Source: Hysterangium stoloniferum
Lineage: Eukaryota; Basidiomycota; Agaricomycetes; Hysterangiales; Hysterangiaceae
Assembly: GCA_015178975.1 (NCBI GenBank)
Contig: WHVD01000022.1
Span: 1-64,000 of the forward strand
Reading direction: 5' to 3'
Length of the DNA: 64,000 nt
Position 1 is the stretch's first letter; the number at the start of each line of letters is the position of its first letter. Positions 21,084 through 33,043 of this stretch are shown in pieces. The notes beneath the pieces were generated by a model that saw only the letters and a list, made by a program, of their open reading frames with translations, was not told the origin of the DNA and did not search any database. A program made the translations under genes and the position numbers.

Positions 21084-21677
21084 TGTGAGAGGTACTGCAA
21101 ATATTCTCTGAAAATTAGTTTGGACAAGCCTACACTATATTTCAATTATTATTTCTATTTCTCTCTCTATTTTTATTATACACATATATTTAGTTTGATT
21201 ACCTATGCATTCAGTACATAGATGCTTGTGGGCGCATACATGCCAGACCTATGTATTCTAGTGCCTATAGTGAGAACTCAGACACTTTTACCCTGTAACC
21301 ACAACTTACCCACTTAGTGTCCTGCAAGTTGTGATTGGGGTATCATCTCAACCATCATAGACGGGCTTAACTACCAGCACAATCACAGTTTCAAACTACA
21401 TTAGTCAAAACTTGAACCATTGTCTCAATCCACGTGGACTATATCTGCACTACTCTGTTCATTTGACTCTCTCGTTATTTCCTTAAACACTCGAGCAGTC
21501 GCTCTGAATCGTACTTTAAGGTCGATTCTCTTTTATTCATCTTAGCTATCTAATCTACTTACGATAACTAATCCTCTCAACCGTATTGAACTAAATAGTC
21601 AATACATCATTGTGTCGTACCTAAACGGTCGATATTCTTCATATATAGAACGGTTAGAACTTCCACCACTCTTCACA
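21084..21677 (+). repeat. LTR, family C, 594 bp
   Basis: TGTGAGAGGT...CTCTTCACA; about 40 bp shorter than its sisters. It interrupts the RNase H region of the Gypsy-2 remnant. The flanks GACAG and GTGGT show no clear duplication, so recombination or decay is possible. Confidence 0.75.
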
Positions 21678-22939
21678 GTGGTGATCTGGGCTGGACTGCT
21701 CTTTCCCTACAAAGAAAATGATACTGTTCAACTATTAATTTCTAAGCATGCAAATGACCACAGGTAAGAACCAAACACCGAGATCTTCAACAACCCCAAG
21801 TAGTTCAACACCTCATCAAAGACCTGCTAGTCTGGAATCACCTCATAACTCACCATGAGGAAGTCTTTGTTGACTTTTCAAAGATCAGCCCCTCCTGAGG
21901 ATTCCCCCAGAGTAGCAGCTGGACCGTCAACAAATACCCTCCCTGATCTGCCCGAGGAATGCTCACCAACTGGGCAGTTGAGCACCCCTGGAGCTAATGT
22001 TGAGCCTACTCGAGCACCCGAGCCTATTCTCGCATTCCCACCAAGACAGGTTATCCTTAAGCAGTTTCTTGGGGGTCATATGGTTTATGCTGAGCCTATC
22101 TATGTAAAGTGGGACAAGTACTACGCCGATCGAATCTCCACTGATCAGCTTACTCCTTTTGTGGAGGAGTATAAAATGGATTACCCTTCTTTACCGGTGA
22201 CAGTAGCAGTCTGGTTAGGTCATTATCAGGCCATCTTATCAGTGTGGGACTTATTCACATGACCAGGAACCCTTGAGGATCTGACCCACTCGATTCCCAA
22301 ATGGTCGAGTGATGTTACATCCATTATGGAAGGGGGAAGAACAATTTTTAAGTGGGAAGTGTTCTCTTTATTCCTCGAAGTGCTTGGTACGCATGATGAC
22401 ATGCTGCAAATCCTTCACATCCTACTCGGTGGGGATCACATCATGCCCAAGGTTGACTACCAGTATATGTACATTCGAATGTTGGAGGAGTCTCTTAACA
22501 GAGTCATGCCAAATGTATCATCCACGTACTTTACTCTAAGGGGCCAGTTGAAGTGAAATCAGAGAAGACTCGATAAAATGGTTTGGAGGTGCTTCACCCT
22601 TATAATAATTCGATTCAAGTGCCCAATTCGCCTCTCTCCACGACTAATTTGTTTGTTCACAACCTAAATGGGTCTCCTGATACTCATTTCCTCCATTCAC
22701 TCAATCATCCTGTTGTTTTGGAGGATTTCCTGTTGGATATGAGGACGGAAGTGATAGATCACCTTCAGGAAAAAAGAATTGAAGTCTGTGCTCCTTTCCA
22801 CCAGCCCCAGCCGCATCGGCCTTTGAATATGACCAAAATTGAGAGACAAATCACAATGGAACCCAGCCCCATGCCCCACCAGGGGATTCATTGCTCTCAT
22901 GTTGCATTCGAAAGAACTTCATGTTCTATCACCTCTGGA
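21678..22939 (+). other. Retroelement debris with two open remnants of unknown type
   Basis: Open stretches at 21855-22262 and 22326-22556 lie on the plus strand and are separated by a stop at about 22261. The first is proline-rich and then reads V-Y-A-E-P-I-Y-V-K-W-D-K-Y-Y; the second reads W-E-V-F-S-L-F-L-E-V-L. I recognise no domain. Position and strand suggest a gag-proximal part of Gypsy-2, but that is inference. The rest shows no coding signal. Confidence 0.4.
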
Positions 22940-23263
22940 CAGGTTGATAATGCCTCCCTGGCCAGGTTCCACCTTCCCCTCAATATCTGCATACAGACAA
23001 TTCACAATGCATTGAAGAAAGAGGATTTAAAGGCTGTGGTGAAGGCCAAAAGACCCCTTCTTGCCTCTTGATACATCAAGGCTCAATATGAGTTTTCTGT
23101 CAAGTACCAGCATTAGTGGTCTTTTCCACACCCACAACCTCCCATAAGAGCCCAAATGATTGATTTTGGTCTCATCTGAAAAGATAACCCTAAACCAGTC
23201 CTCCTCAGTCTAATGCTGGTACTTGACAGCAAACTTATATTGAGCCTTGATGTGTTGAGAGCC
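22940..23263. pseudogene. Folded-back Tc1-like transposase fragment (third family)
   Basis: The plus strand encodes the second HTH end of a Tc1 transposase (A-L-K-K-E-D-L-K-A-V-V-K-A-K-R-P) to about 23110. The following segment encodes on the minus strand the next block, F-S-D-E-T-K-I-N-H-L-G-S (about 23165-23195). The two arms share an inverted stretch (TGTCAAGTACCAGCATTAG at about 23099 and its inverse at about 23212), so the two halves of one gene have been inverted relative to each other. Confidence 0.65.
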
Positions 23264-25040
23264 AACTTCGGTGACAAACAGCCCACGGTTAGGAATCAAT
23301 TGGTCGCCAGCAGGGGCCGACCCTGCTTCTCTACCACATTCACTGAGGGTATAGCTGGTCAGGTTGCTGGTCAAGGATTGCTGAATCCAGATGATCCCTG
23401 CCATTCTCTGCCGATCACCTCGAATCCTTTCCTGCCACCAGGAGGACCCCCTAGCAGTTCATCTGGGAGCTCGAATAATTCAGACTATGGAGGGAATGCA
23501 GGATGTGGGGGGCATCACGGTGGAGTACCTAACTCCCCCTTTCAAACTCCGACGCAGCCTCAAGCCAGCGTGTTTATCAATGACTTACCTAAGGATAAGA
23601 AGATTGCTCTTAACACCAACAACATCAAGATAAAATGGTCTGACCTTCCTGAATACGATGGAACTCAATCCAAGGCTTTGGACTACATCATGGATATCAT
23701 GAGTCTCTTGGAGGTATCAGACTCCATGAGCACATTGTTAGGAGTCACTCTACCAAGATGACTCACTGGCAATGCTAAGGTCTGGTGGAGCACCCTGGAC
23801 CATGAACATCGCACTGAATTCAGTCGATCTCACAGGTCATTCCTTTGGGGCATCATAGAGGGATTACTTGGAACTCGTTGGTGTGAATCCTTAGCCTTGG
23901 AATGGGAAGCCATGAAATTTCGACAAGTCAGCCACAATCATGAGACACCTGTTCACTACATTCAATGGAGAATTAAACTTTATTGATTCCTGTTGTGAAG
24001 AGTCGATAGATTCTGACCACTTGATATACGAAGAATAGTGTTTATTCAACTACTATTAGTAAGTATTGACTGTTCAGTACAATACAGTAGGTTACTAGAC
24101 TGTTAGTACTAGTAGAGAAATGCACTACGCATCACAAGAGCAACTGTGCGGCTGCTCGTGATGACTAGAACAAGAGAATAGAAGAGTTGACCTTTACGGT
24201 ACAACTTGTAGCTAGAAGTAAGAGAGATAATCAGCAAAAGACTGAATATCTAGGGTAGAGAGATAGCAGCGTGAGTCGACTACAGTGTTGACGAGCACAA
24301 AGACTTGAGAGTGGGATTCGACCTTCGTGGTTCAAGTCCAATGAATATTAGTATGCGAGAAAACACTACCTTTATAGGTAGCTGAGAAGTTACCCTTGAC
24401 ACCTCTTGCTATTCAACGTCTGGGTCGTTACGAGGTGGTGTCTGCTGGGTAAAAGTGTCTTGTCTTTTTGGCACCGAGTGCGCCCACAGGTATACACAAA
24501 GCTTTGAACTAAGGAATAAGGGTATGCTCGAAAAGTATAAGGAATTAAAGAAAGGAAATAATACTAGATAATAATGTACTATGATATGTCTAATATTTAA
24601 CAGCCTGATCATAATATATGCATACCCTTCACACCTGTATGGGTTCCACCAAAATTGAAAGGATGAAATGTGCCGACTCATTCTGATGCTGCCCACAGAA
24701 TGGCTTTACCTTCTACAAGGACAACCCATCGATGACATCATGAGCTTGCAGACTACCGCTAACAATCTACAAGAGGCTCTGATTAATGCTTGGGTCCAAA
24801 TACATCAAGAGCATTACCGGTTTCAGAAGCCCAGAGTCATGATCACTGAACAGGAAGAGTTGGACCCCTGGCATGAGGAAGAACACTCTAGGGGAATCGA
24901 CTCCACCAATTGTGGTCACGTCCTTCTCAACGAAACTGAAGATAAAACCATCCCTAGGAGATCTAATGCAAAACAGGGTAAGAAACATGGCAAGTTCTTT
25001 TTCGAATGAAGTGACAAGAAAAGCATCACTAAACCCCCGA
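23264..25040 (+). pseudogene. Gag of Gypsy-2, split by a solo LTR
   Basis: The open part at 23264-23761 has a P/G/S/N-rich linker followed by the capsid start W-S-D-L-P-E-Y-D-G-T. After a TGA at about 23759 the frame continues with A-K-V-W-W-S-T-L-D and E-A-M-K-F-R-Q-V to 23990. Solo LTR-C follows. The reading resumes at 24668-25009 and reaches a degraded zinc knuckle near 25030-25080, where the C-W-S and D-C-P-H halves lie in different frames. The layout resembles the gag at 924-1202. Confidence 0.7.
23994..24633 (-). repeat. Solo LTR, family C, 640 bp, TSD CCTGT
   Basis: TGTGAAGAG...CCCTTCACA, the inverse orientation of family C, with perfect CCTGT at 23989-23993 and 24634-24638. It is the most divergent family C copy in the window. 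Confidence 0.85.
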
Positions 25041-25044
25041 AGGA

Positions 25045-26250
25045 GTGCTGGAGTTTGGAGCCAAAATTGACTGCCCTCACATGGGTAGGATGTCACATTA
25101 TATCTCTATTAACAAATGCTCCACACAGAACCCAACTGAGGAGGCAGAGGATCAGAGGGCTTATGAAATGGTTTATGGATTAAGCATACAGGGAGAAGTA
25201 CATAATGTTGATGAGGAATTGATTTTCATTTCTGTCTACCTTCCTCAATCAGAGGACACCATCGTTTTAGATGTGAGTTCACCTTCAAATGAGAACGAAG
25301 TGTCACAAGTCTATGTCTCCATATCAGACTGCGATTTCCTCGAGAAAGGAGACTGGCTGGACACTCATTGTCAGAACTGGAAAGGTCTGACTGAGATGGA
25401 AGCCTTATTGCAATCTGAACCTCCTACCATTGAGGAAATCATCGACAAGGAAGTATCTGTGAACAGATCTAAAAAAATAAGTCAGACCTACATTATAGAA
25501 GACCCCTCTGAGTTAGAGGGATCGGAGGAGGAGAACTTCCTCTTTGACCCAGGACAGTTACCCACCCTAATTCCTTATGAGGATTCAGACTCTGAAGCGG
25601 ACAACTCCATTCCGAATGCTATGCCCAAGGTACTTTATGGTAGACGTGTCAGGAGGGACGTCAAACTGGCTGCAAAAAAAGGAAAGCAAAAGACCCAAGG
25701 TCCAATACCCTTGATCCAGTCAGCTTATGAAGGAGGATTCGACCATCATTTACCACAGAAGGGATCCCCCCAGTGGATACTCCAGTATAGGGATCTCTGC
25801 ATTACATGTCACGGATGCGTAGGGAACTCAGAAGCCTCTAATCCTATCAAAATCAGGCTGGACGCTGGGGCCGACCTCTCCTTAATTTCAGAGGATTTCT
25901 ATAAGGAACTAGAAGACCGCCCCAAGCTCAAACAAGGGCTCAAGTTGCGCCACATTCAGCTTACTGGTAATGCTAAAGTCTTAGGATACATCAATGTCCC
26001 CATTTACCTTGAAGATGAAACTGGTATGCTCCTTAAATTTACCGCCGAAATGTACATTGTCCAAGGTATGACCATGCCAATTCTTCTTGGGGAGGACTTT
26101 CATGTGAACTATGAGATCGGGACACTACGAGACCAGCCATTGGGCTCTGGATTGATTCTACCAGGGAGGGTGGGGTCTATCCCAGCCAGTTCCTCCAAAG
26201 AGCAGCAGCCTTTAGCCTTCTCAATTAGCAAGATTCCCCTTGAGGAATGA
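25045..26250 (+). pseudogene. Gypsy-2 gag-pol linker and aspartic protease
   Basis: A 401-codon open stretch. The first 250 residues are acidic and unassigned. The protease lies near residues 270-360: I-K-I-R-L-D-A-G-A-D-L-S-L-I (position of the D-[ST]-G active site, here D-A-G) and later P-I-L-L-G-E-D-F (the hydrophobic-Gly flap partner motif). The Ser/Thr to Ala change would probably weaken catalysis. It lies between gag and the RT fragment at 26602-27298 in the normal order. Confidence 0.7.
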
Positions 26251-27298
26251 ACCAATGACTCACCTGAATTGACTTCCAAACCAGACAAAGGGGTGCATAC
26301 TGAAAGAGTTGCACGAGCCCTATAGGATTGTACTATAGAACCAGAATCAGCTTGATTAGTACCAATCTATGTCGGAGATCTTATTGGTGACCAATGGATA
26401 GTCGAGGGAGTCATCTTGCAGAATGATGATGGAAGTATACTAGCCGCTCCCACCACTGCCATCTCTAGGGAATGCACTGTGATACCTCTCGCTAATCCCT
26501 CTCTGACACCATGAATCATTAGGTGAGGGAAAACCGTTGGATTAATTCACAATGCGAACAAATGGGCTCAGACACCTAGATCTTCAACTGAGAAGGAATC
26601 AATGCAGTCAATGGCAACCAAGATCACTCACCTCATAGAGAGCCTATCAAGAATAGAAGAGGAGTGTGTCCTTAACCCTCAACCTTCTGGACAGTCCCCA
26701 GAATGGGAACTCACAGACGATTTCGACCCAGCAGGCCCTAAAATCTCAGAGGTTGCCACCATGGAAACATTTCGTTCAGAAGACTTACATAAGTTGGTTA
26801 ACCTAGGACCTGACATTCCTACTGACGTCTCCTCTCGCTTGAAGTCAGTCTTGACTAAGAACGTCCAAGCCTTTGGAGTAGATGGGCATTTAGGACAAGT
26901 AGATGTTAAAGTCAGTGTCCCATTAAAAGGAGGCACACAACCTATTTCAATGCCAATGTTTCCAACTTCCCCAGCCAATAGGAAGGTCATTGATGAACAA
27001 ATGGATACCTGGTTTCAACAGGGAGTAATCAAACTGTCGAAGAGTCCTTGGGAGGTGCCGGCCTTTGTAGTCTATTGCAACGGGAAACCACAAGTGGTGA
27101 TTGACTATAGGAAGTTGAACAGCCTGACAGTTCCCGATGAATTCCCATTGCCATGCCAGTCTGAAATCATGCAAGTGTTTTCAGGATCCAACATCCTATC
27201 TTCCTTTGATGCATTAGCCAGCTTTACCCAACTCGAATTGTTAGAAGAAGACAAACTGAAGACTGCCTTCAGATCCCACCGAGGACTGTGGCAATTGA
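26251..27298 (+). pseudogene. Gypsy-2 reverse transcriptase, N-terminal part, cut by the DIRS-like element
   Basis: After stops at 26248 and around 26330-26515, an open stretch from 26602 encodes a linker and the RT start: Q-G-V-I-K-L-S-K-S-P-W, V-I-D-Y-R-K-L-N, P-D-E-F-P-L-P, S-S-F-D-A-L-A-S-F, H-R-G-L-W-Q-L. It breaks at about 27298, before the Y-x-D-D box, where minus-strand DIRS-like sequence begins. It is collinear with 19250-20380. Confidence 0.75.
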
Positions 27299-28823
27299 AT
27301 GTAATATTGGGAAGGATGCTGGTAGCCTGTCTGCTTCCACTACAGAGAAGATATCACAAAATATGTGGAACTTGCAAAGACCTGAACCATAGCTATTTGT
27401 GTCCTGCAGTGATGCTTCAGATGCTACAGAAGTGAGTAACTGCAGGACTGGGTGCTGCACTGTGGATGGTGGTGGCGTGTTGACTCCTCTCCACCTGAAC
27501 AACCTCTCCTTTGCTTTACACTGAGGTCTCAGTGCTGATGATGCTAGGTGTAATGGACTGGTCAGTAGTGTCTGCAATGACAAGGAAAATTGTGCTGATG
27601 CCCTTGCCAGTGCTACAATGACTGGGAATATTGACTGTGGCCTGGGTTTGGACTCTTGGGAAGCCTTTGAACTCAGCAATGTGACCCCAGGAGAGGGCAT
27701 CTGCAATGTTCTCCCTTGATGGTACGAATTCGGCTCTCAGTTGTATTTGATTCATGGCTAACAATCTGTAAACCTCTTTTAGGATTTTGTTTGTCTCCTT
27801 GTTGCATGACCAGCCCTTGTTCAATACAGCCACTATGCCAGCGCTGTCCTAATGCACCAATAAAACAGATTCTGATGGATTGCGCTGGCACATCACACCC
27901 AATTGTAATGCCATCCTCAGCCCTAACTCCACGACCAGGGCCTCTGCCCAGCCAATATCACCAGTATATGGGCCCACCTCGAAGCCAGGGGCCCACTTCC
28001 ACACCACCCATTGACTGCTGACTACCATGCCCAATCCAAAGGATGTACTGGCATCCCCCCACCCCCTATGTTGATGGGATCTGCTGAAGCTATGGGTAGT
28101 TCATTCGGTAAGTGCTGCAATATGAAGTGCACCCATGACATGTCTGCCCGCAGTGCTGAGCTTGGGGGAAACAATGCTCTCCATGATGTGAAACCATGTG
28201 CAAATATGGTAATGGAGTGTAGGAACAGTTTTATCCATGGAAAGATGGATGCAATGTGAACCAACTTCCCATGGAGCTTCTCCACCTTGTTTGCCGAGAA
28301 TTGGTTCTCCTCCTGGGCCCAATGCCCAACTAGCTCCAATGTCACCTCAAGTTTCTCTCTTGGCACAGCAACAGTCTTGGTGTCCAAGTTCCACACAAAG
28401 CCTATGTATTTCTGTATCAGTGAAAAAGGTCTTGCTTTGCTCTCGCTTTATGGTACACCGAACTGCACAGTCAATGCAATGAAGTCATCTTCTGTCCAAA
28501 CCTGTCCTGGCAAGTGAATGGCTAAGAAATCGTCTAACCACTTTAGTAGCCACCCAAAGCCTGCCTTTCAGTATAAGGCAATCAACATGTCTGCTATGCT
28601 CCCAAATACGCCCACACTTGAGGCCAAGCCAAATGCAACTGCTCAGTCGACATATACCAGGCCCTCCCAGAAAATGCAGCATGCATTCTGCTGATCTGGT
28701 TGAATGGGCATCATCCGGTAAGCTGTGGAAATGTTGAAGGCAGCGGCCACAGAACCCTCTGGTAGGGATAAAATTAGTGCAGCTGCATCTGCAAAGGTTC
28801 CCACTTTGTCAGGAAGTCATCAG
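27299..28823 (-). pseudogene. DIRS-like pol: RT, RNase H and start of tyrosine recombinase
   Basis: Minus strand from 28823: V-G-T-F-A-D-A-A, I-S-T-A-Y-R-M-M-P-I-Q-P-D-Q-Q-N-A, a stop in V-Y-V-D-*-A-V-A-F-G-L, S-V-G-V-F-G-S-I-A-D-M, then K-W-L-D-D-F-L-A-I (catalytic D-D, about 28545). The RNase H and linker are at 28022-28396 (E-K-L-H-G-K-L-V-H-I-A) and 27516-27833 (V-P-S-R-E-N-I-A-D-A-L-S). The recombinase N-terminal domain at 27300-27520 reads Y-G-S-G-L-C-K-F-H-I-F-C-D and P-A-S-F-P-I-L. Several stops and frameshifts; the R-H-R-Y catalytic part is missing. Confidence 0.65.
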
Positions 28824-29459
28824 TGTGAGAGGTACGGCAAAATATACTCTGGAAATATACTGGATGAGCTCATACTATATTTCCGTTATTTTTTCTATTT
28901 TTTCTCTATTTTATTATACACATATAATTAGTTCGATGACCTATGTATTTGGTACATTGACTCTTGTGGGCACATATGCACCAGACTTATGTATTCTAGT
29001 GCTGGTAGTTAGAACTCAGACACTTTTTACCCCACAACCATGACTTACCCAGACACCCAGTTAGTGTCCTATAAGTTGTGATTGGGGTATCGTCTTGACT
29101 GTCACAGACAGGCTTTAACTACTAGTGCAATCAGAGCTTCGAACTATACTAGTCGAAACTCAAACCATTATCTCAATCCGCATGGACTACATCCACGCTA
29201 CTCTGTTATTTGACTCTCTCGTTATTCTCTTCAACACTCAAGCAGTCATTCAGAATCGTACTTTACAGTTGATTCTCCTTTACTCATTTTAGCTCTCTAT
29301 TCTACTTTAGATAGCTAATTCACTTGACCGTATTGAACTAAACAGTCAATATGTGTTTGGTCTGTATTAGACTTAGATAGTCAATACATCATAATGTCAT
29401 ACCTAAACGGTCAATATTCTTCATATATAGAACAGTTAGAACTTCCACCACTCTTCACA
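28824..29459 (+). repeat. Solo LTR, family C, 636 bp, TSD RTCAG
   Basis: TGTGAGAGGT...CTCTTCACA flanked by ATCAG (28819-28823) and GTCAG (29460-29464). Removing it restores the DIRS-like RT reading I-N-P-D-D-F-L-T-K on the minus strand. The mismatch again fits CpG decay of GACGAC. Confidence 0.85.
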
Positions 29460-29464
29460 GTCAG

Positions 29465-29801
29465 GGTTTATGTGACTGTTTATGGAGGAATGAATTGGGT
29501 CGTTTCAGGGGAATGATAGGTCTTGGATCATGTGGTATGTATTTGAATTTGGTTTTGGGATTAGTCCCAGGGGAGATGTCTGAAATGGCCCTATGGCTTG
29601 CTCCAGCTCCTCTGGTGTAAAGCCTTTGGAGTAGCAACCAATTTTTTGTTCACTTGCTATACTTGGTTATAAATTCTGTATCCACTAAGGAAGATCTATG
29701 GTTTTCAAAAAATGACTATACATGTTATGTGCTCTTTCAATCCAATGTCAAATCCATTATCTAGACCTGCTATAATATTCTGCCAGTCTTGCATACCATA
29801 T
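29465..29801 (-). other. DIRS-like element, gag to RT linker
   Basis: Lies between the solo LTR and the gag end in the same element. The part next to the LTR continues the RT frame; the remainder is AT-rich with stops and I see no further domain. Confidence 0.4.
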
Positions 29802-32054
29802 TTACTCAATATACATACATGCCACGCTGATAGGGTCGAGCGGCGTTATGACCCGCCTTGGGTCAGAGCTTGCTGCAGGCTCCTGCTTTGTGGTTTTCCT
29901 TGAAGTAGATGCTACATGCATGCACATTGGTGCAATTGCTGCCCCACCTACACTGTGATTCAAGTGCCCAGCTGAAGCAGAATTGTCTGCCATTGGGGGC
30001 AGTAAGGGCATGGCTCCCTGTGCAATTGCGGCAGGGCTCTTTCCTGCTGTTGTCCACTTTGAACTGCAGTTGGCAGGCAAATGACCTTGGACTCCACACC
30101 GAAAACAATGTGAGGAATCTCTGTCAATGTGTGGTTTCTTCTGCAGTGATCCAGCCAGAGAGGGGGAATCTGCTGGCCATGAGCACTTGGGCAGTGTAGC
30201 TGAGGTGTGAATCACCTTCACTGACTGCAGTGCTGTTTGGGTTGATATAATTGTCAGTGCCTCGACATCCAAGCATCCTATGTAAGTCATGAGACAAGTT
30301 GTGAGCAGCTGCCTCCCACTGCTGGACATCATAGTCCATGGCCACTTCCCAACCATGTGACTTCGCAATTGACCCTATATGCACTCGACTCTATGCCCAC
30401 CTAGTCAAAGTTCACAACTGGACAACCCCCCAGGACCTGTGCACATCAAAACTGTCTATGTCTGACTCTGTTCCACACACCAGTCACTGGACTCCACCTG
30501 GACAACCTGTCAGCTCTCTAACTGAGCTCTGCTCCCGTTATGGTCAAATGACCTGTCATGTTTTGGACTCTGCCCCCATTCTGTTCCATCCCTAACACCT
30601 AGTTTGGTGTTTATTTGTCCCAATTTATGTTTACTTGGTTAGGCTTTTATTATTACTGGATTTAGTATTGCATGCAGTCCACAGTCTATATAGTCTAGCT
30701 GAGGTTTGTACATACAATCTGGTCAGAAAATCAACCAAGTTTCCCCAGTAACCCTAGTACCTATTCTACTCTATCTCCACCTCTCATCTCACAATGCTAT
30801 CAATCCCATCAGAGCCCATGGGCATTCCGACTGGTCTTTCAACATCAACCTTTGACCTATCAACTCCACCCAGACTCCCCAGGTTTTCCATCCACCTGTT
30901 TGAAATTGGACTGTGATGATGGCATGATGTGCCAATAATGCGTTGGCTCTAAGGACACCACCATGGGTCCTAGTGTGGTCAACTGCTGCTGCTGCTGCCA
31001 CCAGCCAGTCAATGATGCTGATACCTTTTTCATTATCACGATCCAGCCCCTTGGCAATGATGCCACTGGATGGTGAAATTGTGAATTCCTCTGCACCTTT
31101 CTCTGCTTTATGCTGTGCCTCAGTGGTGAGGGAAATATATGGGACATAGTGTAGGTTCTTGAAGGCTTCTTCTACTTTGCAAGGAATTGCTGAAATGAAG
31201 GAGGGAGTGTGAGCATGGTGAACCAGTGACATGACAGGATTGGTGCATGGGAATGGCATCCTGCCCCCCCTTTTCCCTGGGCTATGCATCCTTGAGACTG
31301 CATTGTGGGAAAAGAAGGGGGGCAGCTGCAAGGCTGAATGAAATGCTGTTGATCTGGGCAGGAACTGTGCTGCAGAATCCGTAACTATTTGCTATTTGCA
31401 CTGTACAGCATGCATTCCACAATCCCATCGAACAGTCTGTGATGTGAGGCATGCATTCCACAATGCTCCCAGTACTGTCTGTGCTACACAGCATGCATTC
31501 CACAATACTGTTGGACTGTCCACACAGTCCACATGCCACATGAATCCAATGTGGACTGGCCACCCATATGTGAGGGAATGATGAATGCACTTACATATTT
31601 CTAGAGGGTTGGCCTTGAACCCAGGTATAATCTTGGGAATTGGGGCCTTTCTGCTGCCCCGGGGCTCCTTGACTGGTGATGATATGTTCCGGGCCTGTCA
31701 TAGTGCATCTGGGTCAACAAAAAATCTCGTGACCATTGGCACAGTGGACATCATGACACCTTCCTGATTGCTGGAGCCAATGTTGTGTGTTAGGTGATGC
31801 CTATGCACCATTAGCTGGGCAATCTGAGTGTCGAGTAGTTTTATTTCCAAGGCTGATGGGCCTTGGCCTGGTTGTTGTGTCCCATGGTTGGCACTAGCCC
31901 CTCCTGGAAGTGGCAATTTTGAAGGATCCTGAGGCCCACCCATTTCCACTGGGGCAGATTCCATCCCTGCATCCATGGAGGGAGGGTTTATTTTGGTGCC
32001 TAGGTTAATACCTAAGTGCGCAAACATCCCTTGTGGTATGACTCCAGATGTCAT
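29802..32054 (-). pseudogene. DIRS-like gag with CCHC and CCCH zinc fingers
   Basis: The minus-strand start is at 32054; 31698-32054 is a P/G-rich N terminus with a helical segment. 31330 to 30915 holds Y-V-P-Y-I-S-L-T and A-K-G-L-D-R-D-N-E, the conserved gag core. After an inserted LTR fragment it resumes at 30372 with M-D-Y-D-V-Q-Q-W-E. Next come a CCHC knuckle (C-F-R-C-G-V-Q-G-H-L-P-A-N-C) and, in another frame, a CCCH finger C-x8-C-x5-C-x3-H near 29950. The end reads P-R-R-V-I-T-P-L-D. Short direct repeats with GCATGCATTCCACAAT at 31410-31510 interrupt the N-terminal part. Confidence 0.6.
30378..30913 (+). repeat. Internal fragment of LTR family A inside DIRS gag
   Basis: Contains the family A U3 with the variant palindrome ACACCTAGTTTGGTGT, TATATAG, and GTCAGAAAAT, but lacks both LTR termini (no TGTTATGACC start, no TATAAGCTGAAGCC end). 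No target duplication is apparent. Confidence 0.65.
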
Positions 32055-33043
32055 CTAGTAGGAAATGAATTAAAACAGAAAGAATTAAGGAAAGAAAGTG
32101 TGAATGAATGCAATTTCTCAAATACTGTACTGACAGAGATGTCATAGCAAAAAAACAAAAGGTGTGCAACTCCTTCATACACTTGGTTGGACATTGAGTG
32201 CCAAACTACTCCCGGCACACAGGGATCATGCAGCACTCAATACTAGGATGTGGGAGCCACAATATCATCATCATCTGTAATCCAAAAAGCACCAGCACCT
32301 AAAAAGACTATAGACATTGCATCTCTCCATTTGGAATAATTGTCTTCTGTAAGGAGAGGAACTTTGGCTATGATAGGAGTGAGGAAGTTGGGCAAAGACA
32401 TGATGCTGGTAGAGTGATGCTACAGGTGGTGGTGAAGTGATAGGGCTAACAAGAAGAAGTTTGGTGGTAAATTTGGTGTTATTTAGTAAGAGCTGGGGCC
32501 CATAACCTGTTAGAATGAAGAAGGTAGGTGGATGTGAAACACAAGAAGTGTGAGAGCTCAGACACAGACACAGACATGAACAAGTGAATGCAAATTTCAC
32601 CAGCACGCACTATGGACCCACAATGGTACACAACTTGTAGAGAAGTGATATATGTACAGGACATATCTTTTGTACTAATAAAGGGCAAGGTGAAATACTA
32701 AACTGGAGCAAACAAGTCACAAATAGAATAAAGAATCATAGATGGAGCAAAAGGAATCATGAAAGGAACAAAGGGAACTGAAACCTGAAATGGGAACAGG
32801 GGAAAGGTGTAAAAATGCATATCCAATAAGTGAACATGGTTGGTGAAAAGTACTACATGAGGTGGAGACAAGACACTGATGCACAACATGTGGCCAGCTT
32901 GGGAGCAGGATACAAGCAAGTTACAATGGAGATCACATGTAGGAGGTCTGAAAACAATACCTAACAGGTACTAGGCTAAAACAAACTAGGGCTATGGATG
33001 CACAGTTCTAACTTGATAGACTGGATCCACTTCCACCCCAACC
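32055..33043. other. No gene recognised; upstream region of the DIRS-like element
   Basis: AT-rich with many short open frames on the minus strand, none with recognisable motifs. It presumably includes the 5' end of the DIRS-like element. Confidence 0.4.

Larger units (their letters stand above)
27299..32054 (-). mobile_element. DIRS-like (tyrosine recombinase) retroelement, 3' truncated
   Basis: On the minus strand the order is gag (32054 to 29802), RT-RNase H (28800 to 27520) and the N-terminal core-binding part of a tyrosine recombinase (27520 to 27300). There are no LTRs. The RT style, the D-Q-Q-N-A motif and the CCHC plus CCCH gag fingers are those of DIRS-like elements found in mushrooms. 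It is interrupted by a solo LTR-C and by an internal piece of LTR-A, and cut off at 27299 before the recombinase catalytic domain. Confidence 0.65.

Noticed and set aside
21084..29459. One full-length Gypsy element with family C LTRs at 21084 and 28824 and similar 5-bp flanks (GACAG/GTCAG)
   Set aside because: The right LTR lies inside the DIRS-like RT on the other strand and has its own duplication there (ATCAG/GTCAG). Removing it restores the DIRS reading, so it is a solo insertion.
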